A stretch of 49,003 nucleotides of DNA from Lachnospiraceae bacterium (GCA_029008875.1 JAQXJP010000016.1:1-49003), one strand, 5' to 3'; shown: positions 16,066 through 25,777, numbered from the stretch's first letter. A program made the numbers and translations. Notes: generated from the letters alone by a model not told the origin.

Positions 16066-17565
16066 TCAGTTCTCTTCGTCCTCTTTCTGTGAATACTTGT
16101 CGATGACGCTGACCGTCTCTCTTAATGTTGCCATAAGCTCCTTGGCCTGCTGTGCACTCTCGGTACATCCGTCGCCGAGTCTGACTGCCTCCAATGTGCT
16201 GGCGGAAACCTCCTGGCTGACTGCCGAAATCTGTGTGATACTATCCACAATTGCATTGTTGGATGTCAAGATGGTATCAATCTTCTCATAAATATCCTGC
16301 ACAATCTGTGTCAGACCGTCCATATGGGTTCCAATCTCATTGAAATGATTCTCCGCATTGCCGATCAGATCTCTCTCCTGATTGGTCACGGACATGACGT
16401 TGTCCACCATGTTCTTGGCCGCATCCGCATTCGTCTCCAGCTCGTTTACAATCTCCTGAATTGCCTCGGTCAAATTGCGGGTCTCATCCGCAAGCTTGCG
16501 AATCTCATCCGCAACCACCGCGAAGCCTCTTCCTGCCTCCCCTGCGCGGGCACTCTCGATGGAAGCATTCAGAGCCAACAGGTTGGTCTGGGAAGAAATA
16601 TTGAAGATCTGGTCCGTGATATCCGCAACCTTTTTTGCATTTTCAATCAGGCTGACAACGGACTGCACAACCTTCTCGTTGGCATCGTTTGTGCGGTCGG
16701 ACTGCTCATGGAGCTGAATGGCAACCTGCTGTCCTCCCTGCACCGCCTTTGCGGATTCCTCGGACAACTCCAGCATACGATCAGACATCTCCTTGGTCTG
16801 CTGAATCAGTTCCTGAATCTGACCGGTCATTGTAGTCTGTTTCTCAATGCTTGCGCAGTTGCTGGTATTGCCCTCGGAGATATCGTTCAGCGCACTGGCA
16901 GTAGATTCCACGTTGCTGTCCAGGACGCTCATGTATTCATCGGCCTCGGCAGTATTTTTCTTGACCACATCCACCACCTGAAGCACCTCCCGGAGCAACT
17001 GATCCGTCTTCTCCTTCTGGGCTTCGATGGAGCGCATCTTCTGCTCGTTGTTGTAGTTGGAGATTCTGGTTAGGCCGCAGAGCACAATCACGAACACAAT
17101 GGAGGTTGCCGCCTGAAGCAACAGCGTGGTGCTGTTGAGCGGGGCACCGGAATGCATATGTTTCAGAATTGCCACCGCATAAATCACATCCAACAGATTG
17201 ACCGCGCTAAAAAATATGGCCATTCTCAGAACCAGCGCGTAGTTAAAATACAGAATATAGATGACCGCAATCGGAAATAGAATTGTAAAAACCGCATCGT
17301 TGTGAGAGCCGAACACGCACAAGGCGTATACCAGCATGTACCCCACCAGGGAGATGTGCTTGAAATTCGTCGGCCACTTTACCCTCGCCACATAGCTAAT
17401 CACCATGGTGGTAAGTACAAGAATTTCCACCATCAGCATATATCCCATACTGATATTTCCCTTGCGGAAATCGGACACATACCCGAACATCATAAAGGCA
17501 TCGATGATGGTAATAATGATAATTGCAAATTTATTAACCCTTTTCTCCAGCTGTAATGCTTCCAT
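16066..17565 (-). CDS. Methyl-accepting chemotaxis protein with six-helix membrane sensor
   Basis: The 499-residue receptor has about six N-terminal membrane helices (residues 13-165) with no large extracellular domain, then a long coiled-coil signalling domain. The hairpin tip that contacts CheA/CheW is intact: [20 protein letters not shown], then [20 protein letters not shown] (about 322-362). Signals are therefore probably sensed in or near the membrane. The start follows AAGGAG, and a weak promoter-like TTGGAG/TAAAAT pair lies upstream, after the terminator of the glycosyltransferase gene. It heads a likely operon with the hypothetical gene, dinB and the HAD gene. Confidence 0.92.
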   Translation of the reverse strand: MEALQLEKRVNKFAIIIITIIDAFMMFGYVSDFRKGNISMGYMLMVEILVLTTMVISYVARVKWPTNFKHISLVGYMLVYALCVFGSHNDAVFTILFPIAVIYILYFNYALVLRMAIFFSAVNLLDVIYAVAILKHMHSGAPLNSTTLLLQAATSIVFVIVLCGLTRISNYNNEQKMRSIEAQKEKTDQLLREVLQVVDVVKKNTAEADEYMSVLDSNVESTASALNDISEGNTSNCASIEKQTTMTGQIQELIQQTKEMSDRMLELSEESAKAVQGGQQVAIQLHEQSDRTNDANEKVVQSVVSLIENAKKVADITDQIFNISSQTNLLALNASIESARAGEAGRGFAVVADEIRKLADETRNLTEAIQEIVNELETNADAAKNMVDNVMSVTNQERDLIGNAENHFNEIGTHMDGLTQIVQDIYEKIDTILTSNNAIVDSITQISAVSQEVSASTLEAVRLGDGCTESAQQAKELMATLRETVSVIDKYSQKEDEEN

Positions 17566-17643
17566 ACCTTTTCTCCTTATTAAAAAGTAGAAACTTCTGC
17601 AAATATTTTACCACAGAAGCCTCTATTCTCCAATATTTTTTAC

Positions 17644-17686
17644 AAAAAAAGCGCGACAGCCGGGCTTTTTCCCAACATATCGCGCT
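17644..17686 (-). terminator. Rho-independent terminator of the glycosyltransferase gene
   Basis: On the minus strand AGCGCGA and TCGCGCT pair around a GC-rich loop and are followed by seven T residues. It lies 17 bases past the glycosyltransferase stop codon. Confidence 0.85.
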
Positions 17687-17702
17687 ACTTTTTCCAAAGT
17701 CT

Positions 17703-18662
17703 TTATGCAGCTCCCTTTTTCTTGAGTTTTCCTGCTTTCACGAGGTTCAGATAATTATCCTCCCGGTTGGTTTCATCGACGGCCAACTGCATCAGGCGGT
17801 CGCAGGAAGCCATGTCATTTGCCCGCTGCTCATCGGTATAATCCTGTAGCACCTGGCAGATTTCCTCGTATACCACCGTTTCCTTGGCATAGTGGAAGAA
17901 GTGTTCACCCAGACGGCAGTCCTGAAAATGCCACGGCTTGGACACCATGATATAGTGCAGAATGTGAATGCTCTCCTCCGGGTAATTCATCTCGCCGAAC
18001 ACTTCGGCATTCCACTGCTGCTCCAGCCAGTGAACCCTGTTGTGGCAGATGAGATTCAGATAATCCTCGTCCTGTGTCACCACAAAATTGTAGGTGTGCA
18101 GCAATTCCACAAACTGATCCAGCACATGTTTTTTGCGGAATTGGTCACAATTAATAAGCAAAAGCCCTGCATTGAAATAATTATCCCGGCGGATGCCCAA
18201 TACTTTTTCCACGTAAGTTCCGTAGCAGTCTGCCTGAATCATGGCCTGCTCATGGGCTGCCCCCACATAGCAATCTCCCAGTTCCTCCTCATACAGTTTG
18301 GAAATATCCCCCTCCACAATGGTATCGCTGTCGATGTAGATTGCCTTGTTGTATTCCGGAAACATCTCCGCAATGAAAAGTCGATAGTAGGTCGTCTTGG
18401 AATAATAATCCCGAAGGGGCAGCTTGTCGCTGATGGATTTCAGATAATCGGTCACATCCGTAAACACAATGGTAAAGTTTTCGTCCTGCATATCCAGCAT
18501 TACCTGCTGCATCTTCTCGGAGATATTGGTATTCAACACATGGACAATATATCGGTAGTCTTTTGATGCGTTCACCATCATAGAGTGCAGTGACACCACG
18601 GTATATTTTACAAAATTATCATCACACGCATAAAAAATCGGCACAATTGGTTTCCTGTTCAT
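17703..18662 (-). CDS. Glycosyltransferase family 8 protein
   Basis: The 319-residue protein has the GT-A fold of family 8: the N-terminal IPIFYACDDNFVKYTVVSL-like start (residues 6-25), the metal/sugar-nucleotide motif YIDSDTIV with D111-S-D113, then NAGLLLIN, TQDEDYLNLIC, and a C-terminal HYIMVSKPWH. Members transfer glucose or galactose from UDP-sugars to lipopolysaccharide, teichoic acid or protein acceptors; the acceptor here is unknown. The ATG follows AGGAGG. It has its own strong promoter and terminator, so it is a single-gene unit. Confidence 0.9.
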   Translation of the reverse strand: MNRKPIVPIFYACDDNFVKYTVVSLHSMMVNASKDYRYIVHVLNTNISEKMQQVMLDMQDENFTIVFTDVTDYLKSISDKLPLRDYYSKTTYYRLFIAEMFPEYNKAIYIDSDTIVEGDISKLYEEELGDCYVGAAHEQAMIQADCYGTYVEKVLGIRRDNYFNAGLLLINCDQFRKKHVLDQFVELLHTYNFVVTQDEDYLNLICHNRVHWLEQQWNAEVFGEMNYPEESIHILHYIMVSKPWHFQDCRLGEHFFHYAKETVVYEEICQVLQDYTDEQRANDMASCDRLMQLAVDETNREDNYLNLVKAGKLKKKGAA

Positions 18663-18705
18663 GATTGATTTCCTCCTGTTGTAATTCCCATTTCTTTTGT
18701 TTTGT

Positions 18706-18753
18706 TAACACTTTATCTTGTGTTATTGTAAACCGCTCTTTATATTCTGTCAA
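18706..18753 (-). promoter_or_regulatory. Promoter and operator-like dyad of the glycosyltransferase gene
   Basis: On the minus strand TTGACA (18748-18753) and TACAAT (18725-18730) are separated by 17 bases, a near-consensus SigA promoter. Overlapping its downstream side is a TAACAC / GTGTTA dyad with an 8-base centre (18706-18725), placed where a repressor would block initiation. The binding protein is unknown. Confidence 0.7.
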
Positions 18754-18827
18754 CAACTTTATATGGTTTTTAAAACTACATTCAGAAGTTTCTTTTGCCA
18801 CAAATGTTTTTCATCCACGTGGAGCGC

Positions 18828-18862
18828 AAAAAACTACCCACATTTCTGTGGGTAGTTTCATG
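18828..18862 (-). terminator. Rho-independent terminator after the TSCPD gene
   Basis: An 11-base perfect stem (AACTACCCACA with TGTGGGTAGTT, 4-base loop) is followed on the minus strand by six T residues. It lies about 20 bases past the TSCPD gene. Confidence 0.85.
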
Positions 18863-18882
18863 TGAGAGATACTTTTTTATTT

Positions 18883-19137
18883 TTATTCTCCTTGAAGACC
18901 CTGCTCGATTGCCAGTGATAACTGATTCGGGCAGGAATTGCCGCCTCTGCACTCAATTCCCTTGCAGCGGCGAATCACTTCCTCCGCCTCCATTCCTTCC
19001 GCAAGGGCTGCCACACCCTGTGTGTTCCCCCTGCATCCGCCGGTAAAACGGATATTATGTACCCGGCCATCAATCAAATCAAAATCAATCATCTGGGAAC
19101 ATACGCCTTTTGTCTTGTAAGTTACATGCTTTTTCAT
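18883..19137 (-). CDS. TSCPD domain protein (TIGR03905-type)
   Basis: The 84-residue product is almost entirely a TSCPD domain: GVCSQMIDFDL, then NIRFTGGCRGNTQGVAALAEGM and CRGGNSCPNQLSLAIEQGL. The domain takes its name from a C-terminal part of some class II ribonucleotide reductases and has several conserved cysteines. The stand-alone form is of unknown function. The second ATG (19137) is chosen because GGGAG lies 7 bases upstream; the first, at 19143, overlaps the stop of the preceding gene. The two genes are translationally coupled. Confidence 0.85.
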   Translation of the reverse strand: MKKHVTYKTKGVCSQMIDFDLIDGRVHNIRFTGGCRGNTQGVAALAEGMEAEEVIRRCKGIECRGGNSCPNQLSLAIEQGLQGE

Positions 19138-19139
19138 AC

Positions 19140-19604
19140 TCATTCTCCCTTTTCTTCTCTCAATACTCGATAAATACGATATTCATAGTATACGGCCAAT
19201 GCCACAATCAGTGCCACCACGATCAAACTGGCTGCATCCATGAGGGACATTCCAAATGCATCCGACACGCTCGGGATAAAAAGTCCCGTCACGAATACGA
19301 ACTTGATCCACCGCAGCATACGAAGCGTATACTTGCGAACCCGAGGCGTGAACATCTGCGGTGTCAGCCGATTTACTTTTTCCGGAAAGATCTCCAGCAG
19401 CAAAAGCGCCGCATACACCAACACAAGGGCCAAAACATTCCATATGAAGCGGTACGGTTCAATATGAAAACGCACACCGTAGAATATCTGCAATCCGATA
19501 TATCCGATTCCCAGCACAATGGTAACCGCTTCCAAAAGCAAAGCCCCAACCGATAAATCTTCCTTCTTCACACCTTGTTGCCCCTTTCTGAAATCCTCAT
19601 CCAT
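19140..19604 (-). CDS. Four-helix membrane protein of unknown function
   Basis: The 154-residue protein has a charged N-terminus, four predicted membrane helices (about 20-38, 50-70, 98-116, 122-140) and a basic loop between helices 2 and 3 (RVRKYTLRMLRWIK). The C-terminus is charged (YRIYRVLREEKGE). No family is recognised. Its stop overlaps the first possible start of the TSCPD gene. No convincing ribosome binding site precedes the ATG at 19604. Confidence 0.6.
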   Translation of the reverse strand: MDEDFRKGQQGVKKEDLSVGALLLEAVTIVLGIGYIGLQIFYGVRFHIEPYRFIWNVLALVLVYAALLLLEIFPEKVNRLTPQMFTPRVRKYTLRMLRWIKFVFVTGLFIPSVSDAFGMSLMDAASLIVVALIVALAVYYEYRIYRVLREEKGE

Positions 19605-19652
19605 TCTATCACATTTGCTCTACAATTTCCACAATCAATCCACATATCTTGC

Positions 19653-19680
19653 TTGCATTCAAAGGACTTTGTGATATACT
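19653..19680 (+). promoter_or_regulatory. Promoter of asnA
   Basis: TTGCAT (19653-19658) and TATACT (19675-19680) with a 16-base spacer lie 41 bases before the asnA start. No T-box-like leader fits in the short untranslated region. Confidence 0.6.
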
Positions 19681-19721
19681 GTTTTTGAATTTATTTTTGA
19701 ATAAAAAGGAGTAATTGCAGA

Positions 19722-20726
19722 ATGCTCAACATACCTAAAGATTACAAATCCGAGCTGGATTTACACGACACTCAGCTGGGAATCAAGATGGTAAAAGACT
19801 TTTTCCAGTCGATGCTGGCGCAGCGTCTGAACCTGACCCGTGTATCCGCTCCCCTGTTCGTGGATCCCACAACCGGTCTCAACGACAACCTCAACGGCTA
19901 CGAGCGCCCGGTTAAGTTCGGCATCAAGGAACAGGATGAGCGTGAGGCGGAGGTTGTCCACTCCCTTGCGAAATGGAAGCGTTACGCCTTGGAGAAATAC
20001 GGTTTTTCCGTGGGTGAGGGAATCTACACCGACATGAATGCCATTCGCCGCGACGAGGACACCGACAACATCCACTCTATCTTTGTGGATCAGTGGGATT
20101 GGGAAAAGGTGATCACCCGGGAGGATCGCAATCTGGATTATCTCAAGGACACGGTGCGCACGGTGTACAAGTGCCTGCGCAAGACTGAGCAGTATGTCTC
20201 CATCCAATATGATTATGTGGATTTGATTCTTCCGAAGGACATTTTCTTCATCACCACCTCGGAGCTGGAGGAGATGTTCCCCGACAACACACCCAAGGAG
20301 CGGGAATACTACATATCCAAGGCAAAGGGTGCCGTATGCATCATGCAAATCGGCGGACCGCTGGGCAATGGTGAACCCCACGACGGGCGCGCACCGGACT
20401 ACGATGATTGGGAGCTCAATGCGGACATCGTGGTCTATTATCCGGTTCTGGATATCGCCCTGGAATTGTCTTCCATGGGTATCCGCGTAGATAAGGAATC
20501 CTTACTCCGCCAGTTGGATATGGCAGGTTGCCCGGAGCGGGCAAATCTTCCGTTCCAAAAGGGAATCATCGACGGAACGCTTCCACTCACCATCGGTGGC
20601 GGTATCGGACAGTCCCGCATCTGTATGTTTTTCCTTCGCAAGGCCCACATCGGCGAGGTTCAGAGTTCTATCTGGCCGGATGACACCGTGGAGGCATGCA
20701 AAAAGGCAGGAATCAATTTATTGTAA
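19722..20726 (+). CDS. asnA: Aspartate-ammonia ligase (asparagine synthetase A)
   Basis: The 334-residue enzyme makes asparagine from aspartate, ammonia and ATP in the cytoplasm. It has the class II aminoacyl-tRNA-synthetase-like core: RVSAPLFVDPTTGLNDNLNG, RPVKFGIKEQDEREAEVVHS, YTDMNAIRRDED, SIFVDQWDWEKVI, and the C-terminal motif LTIGGGIGQSRICMF. Length and motifs match E. coli AsnA across the whole protein. The ATG follows AAGGAG, with its own promoter and terminator, so it is a single-gene unit. Confidence 0.96.
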   Translation: MLNIPKDYKSELDLHDTQLGIKMVKDFFQSMLAQRLNLTRVSAPLFVDPTTGLNDNLNGYERPVKFGIKEQDEREAEVVHSLAKWKRYALEKYGFSVGEGIYTDMNAIRRDEDTDNIHSIFVDQWDWEKVITREDRNLDYLKDTVRTVYKCLRKTEQYVSIQYDYVDLILPKDIFFITTSELEEMFPDNTPKEREYYISKAKGAVCIMQIGGPLGNGEPHDGRAPDYDDWELNADIVVYYPVLDIALELSSMGIRVDKESLLRQLDMAGCPERANLPFQKGIIDGTLPLTIGGGIGQSRICMFFLRKAHIGEVQSSIWPDDTVEACKKAGINLL

Positions 20727-20730
20727 TTGA

Positions 20731-20759
20731 AAAGAGAGTGCGACCGCACTCTCTTTTTC
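20731..20759 (+). terminator. Rho-independent terminator of asnA
   Basis: AAAGAGAGTGCG pairs with CGCACTCTCTTT across a very short loop and is followed by a T run, starting 5 bases after the asnA stop. Confidence 0.9.
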
Positions 20760-20762
20760 GTT

Positions 20763-20818
20763 TGGGGACGTATCTTACGCGCGCAGGGACGTATCTTGCG
20801 CGAAAAAGATACGTCCCT
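20763..20818. repeat. REP-like palindrome between asnA and nadE
   Basis: AGGGACGTATCTT (20785-20797) pairs perfectly with AAGATACGTCCCT (20806-20818). A second direct copy, GGGACGTATCTT, begins at 20765, giving a direct-plus-inverted arrangement with GCGCG between. The right arm overlaps the last base of the nadE stop codon. The form is that of a repetitive extragenic palindrome; other genomic copies cannot be seen from this window. Confidence 0.75.
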
Positions 20819-22790
20819 AAATTGAATCCAGTTCGTCCAGCCAGATTCTTGCGCTGGCGTCCGACGGCATGCGAAGATCCCCGCGGGGAGATACCGCAAC
20901 AGAGCCAACCTTGGGCCCGTCCGGCAGGCAGGAGCGCTTGAACTGCTGTGCGAAGAATCTGCGGTAGAAGGTCTTGAGCCATTTCAGGATAAATTTCTTC
21001 TCGTAGGTGCCTGCAAAGGCGGCGCAGGCAAGTCGATAGATTTTTGCTGGGGAAAATCCATGCCGCAGCATGTGGTACAGGAAAAAGTCATGAAGCTCAT
21101 AGGGTCCCACGATATCTTCCGTCTTCTGGGAAATCTTGCCGTCCTCCGGCGGAAGCAGTTCGGGGGATACCGGAGTATCCAACACATCCAGAAGAACCTT
21201 GGTCAGGCCCTCGTCCCCACAGGTGTCGGCATAGTATCTCACCAGATGGCGCACCAGGGTCTTGGGAACGGAAGCGTTCACCGCATACATGGACATGTGA
21301 TCCCCATTGTAGGTCGCCCATCCAAGGGCAAGCTCCGACAAATCGCCGGTTCCGATCACCATTCCCCGCTCCTTGTTGGCAATGTCCATCAAAATCTGGG
21401 TTCTCTCCCTTGCCTGGCTGTTTTCATAGGTAATATCATGGTTGTTCTCATCCTGCCCGATATCCCGAAAATGGGTTCTGACCGCATCCCTGATATCCAC
21501 CTCCAGAAGGGTTGCCCCCACACTCTTCACCATGGCAACCGCATTGTCGTAGGTGCGGTCCGTGGTTCCGAAGCCCGGCATGGTGACAGCGATGATGTCC
21601 CCCCGGCCCTTGCCAATCATATCGAAGGACCGAACCGTCACCAGAAGTGCAAGGGTGGAATCCAATCCTCCGGAGATACCGATCACCGCGCTCTTGCATC
21701 CCGTGTGCTCCAATCTCTTTTTCAATCCGTAAGCCTGAATATTCAAAATTTCATCACAGCGCTCATTTCTCTTCGCCATGTTCCCGGGTACAAAGGGTGT
21801 GGGATCAATCTCCCGCAGGAGTTCACACGCCTCCGTCTCCAGTGAAAAAGGAACCCACACATGTGTATCCTCCGTCTCGAAGGTACTCATTCTGCGGCGG
21901 TCGTTCTCCAGCGCCTCCACATCAATCTCCCCGTAGAGAATTCCCCCGGAAAAAGGCGCGCTCTCCCCGAGAATCTGCCCGTTCTCCGCAATCAGATTGT
22001 GGCCGGAATACACCACATCCTGGGTGGATTCCCCATCCCCGGCGGACGCGTAGATATATCCGCAAATCAGGCGGGCCGACTGCCCTGCCACCAAATCCCT
22101 GCGGTAAGCGGCCTTCCCGGTAATCTCATCCGACGCGGAGAGATTTGCAATCACTGTGGCCCCCGCCATGCCGTGGCGTATGCTGGGCGGCATGGGTGTC
22201 CATAAATCCTCACACAGTTCCACCGCCACCTTGAGCCGTGGCATCTGTTCGCAATAAAAAATCAAGTCCGTGCTCACGGGGACAACCTGCACCGTGCTTC
22301 CCGCAGCCCCGACTCCCGCAACTTCAGCTTCCACATCTTTGCCTTCGGCTTCATCCCAACGCCGTAACATCTCATCGCAGCATAATTTCTCCCCCGGGGT
22401 AAAATATCTTCGCTCGTAAAATTCGTTGTAGTTAGGCAGATAGCTCTTGGGCACAAGCCCCAGCACTTCCCCGTGGGCCACAGCCGCCGCCATATTGTAC
22501 AGCTTTCCGTTAATCTCGTAGGGAAGCCCCACCAGGAAAAGTGCATCAAGTGATTCGCTCTCTCTCACAATATGCATCAATTCCTGCTTTGCCTCCGCCA
22601 GCAGTTTGCTCTGCAAAAACAAGTCACCGCAGGTGTATCCCGTGATACAAAGTTCCGGAAACACCACTATCTTTGCATGATTTTGGCAGGCTTCGCGCAT
22701 CATAGTGCGAATTATCTGTCCGTTATAGGCGGTGTCTGCCACCCTCACCTTCGGCGTCGCCGCCGCCACTCTCACAAAACCGTCTCTCAA
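20817..22790 (-). CDS. nadE: Glutamine-dependent NAD+ synthetase
   Basis: The 657-residue enzyme converts nicotinate adenine dinucleotide to NAD+ using glutamine nitrogen. The N-terminal nitrilase-type glutaminase has the catalytic triad E46 ([14 protein letters not shown]), K115 ([18 protein letters not shown]) and C193 (VELCEDLW). The C-terminal synthetase domain has the ATP-binding GISGGLDST (371-379) and [20 protein letters not shown]. The starting codon is TTG at 22790, with GGAGG 9 bases upstream, and gives the family's usual [10 protein letters not shown] opening. It follows hslO on the same strand after 51 bases. Confidence 0.95.
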   Translation of the reverse strand: MRDGFVRVAAATPKVRVADTAYNGQIIRTMMREACQNHAKIVVFPELCITGYTCGDLFLQSKLLAEAKQELMHIVRESESLDALFLVGLPYEINGKLYNMAAAVAHGEVLGLVPKSYLPNYNEFYERRYFTPGEKLCCDEMLRRWDEAEGKDVEAEVAGVGAAGSTVQVVPVSTDLIFYCEQMPRLKVAVELCEDLWTPMPPSIRHGMAGATVIANLSASDEITGKAAYRRDLVAGQSARLICGYIYASAGDGESTQDVVYSGHNLIAENGQILGESAPFSGGILYGEIDVEALENDRRRMSTFETEDTHVWVPFSLETEACELLREIDPTPFVPGNMAKRNERCDEILNIQAYGLKKRLEHTGCKSAVIGISGGLDSTLALLVTVRSFDMIGKGRGDIIAVTMPGFGTTDRTYDNAVAMVKSVGATLLEVDIRDAVRTHFRDIGQDENNHDITYENSQARERTQILMDIANKERGMVIGTGDLSELALGWATYNGDHMSMYAVNASVPKTLVRHLVRYYADTCGDEGLTKVLLDVLDTPVSPELLPPEDGKISQKTEDIVGPYELHDFFLYHMLRHGFSPAKIYRLACAAFAGTYEKKFILKWLKTFYRRFFAQQFKRSCLPDGPKVGSVAVSPRGDLRMPSDASARIWLDELDSI

Positions 22791-22841
22791 TGGTCTTTTC
22801 CTCCCTCCCGGATTCCCGGGATTCCTTTCGTCCCTCTCTGA

Positions 22842-23711
22842 CTATTTGCGGAATTTCTTTAACTCATCAATCTCAAACCGATAAGCGGTATTACAGAACT
22901 GGCACTTCACTTCAATGCTCTCGCCATCATTGATAATGCTGTCCAAATCCTTTTTGCTTATGGTGGACAATGCCCGTGACACCCGCTCCTTGGAACAGTC
23001 GCAGCGGAATTCTGTGGGCATGGTGTCATTTACAACCACTCCGAACTCACCCAGAATCTCCTCCAGGATTCCCTCCGGGGTCAATCCCTTTTCCAACATA
23101 TTGGTAACCGAATCGATCTCCCCGATCTTCTTCTCCAGCTTCTCTATGATTTCGTCGCTGGTAAAAGGCATCAGCTGGATGATAAATCCGCCGGCCTGCT
23201 TCACAGAGCCATCCCGATCCACCAGCACGCCAAGTCCCACAGCGGAGGGAATCTGCTCCGAGGTGGCGAAGTAGTAGGTCAAATCCTCCGCAATCTCCCC
23301 GGTCTGCAGCTGGCACTGCCCCACATAGGGCTCCTTCAGCCCCATATCCTTGATGACGCTCAACACGCCCAGATCAATGGCTCCTCCCACATCCAGTTTC
23401 CCTTGGGCGTTTGGCGGCAAATCCACCTGTGGATTCACGGCAAATCCCTTCACATGGCCTGCGGAATCCGCTGTGACGGTAAGTCCCTGCGCCGGCCCGC
23501 TACACTGAATCTGGAGGGTCAGAAGGTCCTTCTCCCCCTTCATCATGCTTCCCATCATAGCCCCACCCGCAAGCAAGCGTCCCAGCGCCGCCGTCATGGT
23601 GGGGGAGGTATTGTGATGCGCTCTGGCAGCCTCCACAGTATCCTTCGCTGTAATTGCAAATGCGCGAATGCTGCTGTCCGCCGCAGTTGCGCGTACGATA
23701 TAGTCTGACAT
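22842..23711 (-). CDS. hslO: Redox-regulated chaperone Hsp33
   Basis: The 289-residue chaperone binds unfolding proteins when its zinc-binding cysteines are oxidised. The N-terminal core opens SDYIVRATAADSSIRAFAIT, and the C-terminal redox switch has all four cysteines, C237-x-C239 (FRCDCSKERV) and C270-x-x-C273 (VKCQFCNTAYRF). Length is normal for the family. The gene lies between a methyltransferase gene and nadE on the same strand, with short gaps, suggesting one transcript. Confidence 0.95.
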   Translation of the reverse strand: MSDYIVRATAADSSIRAFAITAKDTVEAARAHHNTSPTMTAALGRLLAGGAMMGSMMKGEKDLLTLQIQCSGPAQGLTVTADSAGHVKGFAVNPQVDLPPNAQGKLDVGGAIDLGVLSVIKDMGLKEPYVGQCQLQTGEIAEDLTYYFATSEQIPSAVGLGVLVDRDGSVKQAGGFIIQLMPFTSDEIIEKLEKKIGEIDSVTNMLEKGLTPEGILEEILGEFGVVVNDTMPTEFRCDCSKERVSRALSTISKKDLDSIINDGESIEVKCQFCNTAYRFEIDELKKFRK

Positions 23712-23752
23712 TGTTCTTCCTCCCTGCTCTTACTTTCTCTTATCTCTCCAAG

Positions 23753-24535
23753 TCAATTGCTGCATGCGTTGTCCACGTACAGCTTGCCCGGATTTGGCTT
23801 CTCCCGGACCACAAACAGCATTTTCTCGCTGTCCTCCCGCAAGGGCCCCCCGGAATAGGCATCCATCACTTCCACAAATTCCATGCCGGCTTCCTCCACC
23901 AGGCGTTTGATCTGCTCCGGGGAATAACATCTCTGATAATGGGTCTCCCGGAACCTGGAAAAAGAATCCGTCCCGCTCTCCCGGATAAAAAGCGTCAAAT
24001 CATACTCGTTGACCTCGCTCTCCTCGTCAAAGTAGTTCTCCCAGATAAAACTGCCTTCTTCCCGGTTCTCCGCAAAAGTATTTTCCCCCAGCAGTTCCCG
24101 GTACTTGAAGGGCGTATTCAAATCGAACAAAAAAAGCCCCCCCGGATCCAGATAATTGTTGGCCAGCCTAAGCACCGCCAGAATATCCTCCTCCTCCAGC
24201 AGGTAGTTCATGCTGTCGCAAGCGCTGTAAATTGCGCGCACCGTTCCGTAAAATTCGAATTCTCGCATATCCTGCATCAGATACAGAATGTTCTCGGAAT
24301 CATTGTCTCTGGCAATCTCCAGCATTTCCATGGAATTGTCCACCCCGATCATGTCATAGCCGGACCGGGCCATAAGCCGCGTCATTTTTCCGGTTCCGCA
24401 CCCAAGGTCCGCCACCAGCCCGTCCGCAATTCCATGCTTTTTCAGATAGGAACACAAAAAGGCCGCCCACTGCTCATAGGGGACATTGTCCATGAACATG
24501 TCGTACACCTCAGCAAAGCTTGTATACGCTTCCAT
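23753..24535 (-). CDS. Class I SAM-dependent methyltransferase
   Basis: The 260-residue protein has a Rossmann-type S-adenosylmethionine site: VADLGCGTGKMTRLMA (about residues 41-56), then MIGVDNSMEMLEIAR, MQDMREFEF, and an acidic post-site with YSACDSMNYLLEEEDI. The opening YTSFAEVYDMFMDNVPYEQW is common in this family of small-molecule or protein methyltransferases in Firmicutes. The substrate cannot be predicted. It is first in a probable unit with hslO and nadE. Confidence 0.85.
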   Translation of the reverse strand: MEAYTSFAEVYDMFMDNVPYEQWAAFLCSYLKKHGIADGLVADLGCGTGKMTRLMARSGYDMIGVDNSMEMLEIARDNDSENILYLMQDMREFEFYGTVRAIYSACDSMNYLLEEEDILAVLRLANNYLDPGGLFLFDLNTPFKYRELLGENTFAENREEGSFIWENYFDEESEVNEYDLTLFIRESGTDSFSRFRETHYQRCYSPEQIKRLVEEAGMEFVEVMDAYSGGPLREDSEKMLFVVREKPNPGKLYVDNACSN

Positions 24536-24599
24536 ATTCTCTCTCCCAATGTAAAAAATTCCAGTTTCATACTATCAACTTTTATGTTGAAAAGCAAGG

Positions 24600-24628
24600 T
24601 TGATTCTTGGTCCCCCTTCCGATATACT
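24600..24628 (+). promoter_or_regulatory. Promoter of the 24.7-kb membrane-protein gene
   Basis: TTGATT (24600-24605) and TATACT (24623-24628) are 17 bases apart and precede the gene start by 44 bases. Confidence 0.6.
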
Positions 24629-24671
24629 AGAAAAAAAGAGCATTCATTTTTCAGAACAGAAGGGTCATTTC

Positions 24672-25715
24672 ATGACGGACAACTACGAACACTATATATC
24701 CAGGAACATTGCCGCTTATTACAAAAAGCGTTTGGTTTCCCCAATCATATATCTTGCGATTTTGCTCATTCTTTGGCTGGTACTTCCACTGGGCAACATT
24801 CTGGCCCCCCACACGGTGTCGGCCACAGACTCCCCCGATGCGCTTTTTGAAAAGGGGGACCCCTATATCAAGACCACATTGGTGGATTTGACCTTCACCG
24901 GATATACTGCAAAACAGTACGGAAAAACCATCGGTTACTATTACTACACAGATTGGGGCGATGACTGCGTCATTGTTCTTCTGGCTCCAAACACCTGCGA
25001 ACAGGGACTTCCCAACATCGAATCCATCAGCATTCGCGGAAAACTGGTATCCTCAAACGATTCCTACCGCGCGCTCCTCACGGAGCTGTCCGGGGACCTG
25101 GAGTGGACCTCGGATGGGCTGATTTCGCAGATGCCCCAGTACTATTTCAGCGAACCGGCGTGCCACATGACCGGAACCGTATTCGTATTTATTTTGTACT
25201 TTGGTTCCATGCTTTATGCTGTGATCAGCATCATTTTATACCTGGTGTACATGCGCTTCCCCTTTGTGGCGCCACCCTGTCAGAATCTGGTAGTCTACGG
25301 CAGCCCCAAACAGATACTGGAGGAAGCGGAGGAGGAGCTGGCCACACTGCCACAGCTTGCCACGGAGGATATGTTTATCACGGAGCACTACTTTATCGTG
25401 ACCTCCCCCTACGGAAATTCCCTGGTTCCCATCAAGGAGATTCTGTGGATTTACAAGCACTCCACCCTGCACAAATTCCTATGGTACCACTTCAGTATTT
25501 CCTACACGCTGCACATTGTGGCCAACAAGCATATGTACATCCATTGCCCCAAGAATATCAAATCCGACATCGACGGTATCATGGATTACCTGGCGGAGGC
25601 CAACCACAACATCCTCACCGGTTTCTCCGAGGAGAACCGTCTGAAGGTGGAGGCTGTACTGGGAAAGCCCTTCCATGTAGAAAAATTGAACGCATTACTG
25701 CACAAGAAGATATAA
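24672..25715 (+). CDS. Membrane protein of unknown function with two helices and a cytoplasmic domain
   Basis: The 347-residue protein (ATG at 24672, with GAAGGG upstream; the longer frame from 24600 would start inside the promoter) has a membrane helix near residues 23-42, a large outer loop of about 130 residues with YYYYTDWGDDCVIVLLAPN, a second helix near 170-190, and a C-terminal domain of about 150 residues containing VYGSPKQILEEAEEELATLP and LVPIKEILWIYKHS. The last part resembles membrane-associated PH-like proteins, but I cannot assign a family. It is transcribed alone from its own promoter. Confidence 0.7.
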   Translation: MTDNYEHYISRNIAAYYKKRLVSPIIYLAILLILWLVLPLGNILAPHTVSATDSPDALFEKGDPYIKTTLVDLTFTGYTAKQYGKTIGYYYYTDWGDDCVIVLLAPNTCEQGLPNIESISIRGKLVSSNDSYRALLTELSGDLEWTSDGLISQMPQYYFSEPACHMTGTVFVFILYFGSMLYAVISIILYLVYMRFPFVAPPCQNLVVYGSPKQILEEAEEELATLPQLATEDMFITEHYFIVTSPYGNSLVPIKEILWIYKHSTLHKFLWYHFSISYTLHIVANKHMYIHCPKNIKSDIDGIMDYLAEANHNILTGFSEENRLKVEAVLGKPFHVEKLNALLHKKI

Positions 25716-25720
25716 CCGGA

Positions 25721-25756
25721 AAAAAGCCGGGCTGCACAGCGCAGCTCCGGCTTTTT
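25721..25756. terminator. Bidirectional Rho-independent terminator
   Basis: AAAAAGCCGG and CCGGCTTTTT enclose an inner CTGC/GCAG stem, giving T runs on both strands. It serves the convergent membrane-protein gene and the DUF4097 gene. Confidence 0.88.
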
Positions 25757-25777
25757 CTCTTCTTGCAATCCATTTTC

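Noticed and set aside
16324..17073. 249-codon plus-strand frame within the chemotaxis receptor gene
   Set aside because: It is the reverse of a heptad-repeat coiled coil, which often leaves an open antisense frame.
19761..20381. 206-codon frame antisense to asnA
   Set aside because: asnA is complete and conserved across this region; the antisense frame is a composition effect.
23654..24850. 398-codon plus-strand frame across the methyltransferase gene
   Set aside because: It is antisense to a methyltransferase with clear SAM motifs and runs into another real gene in a different frame.
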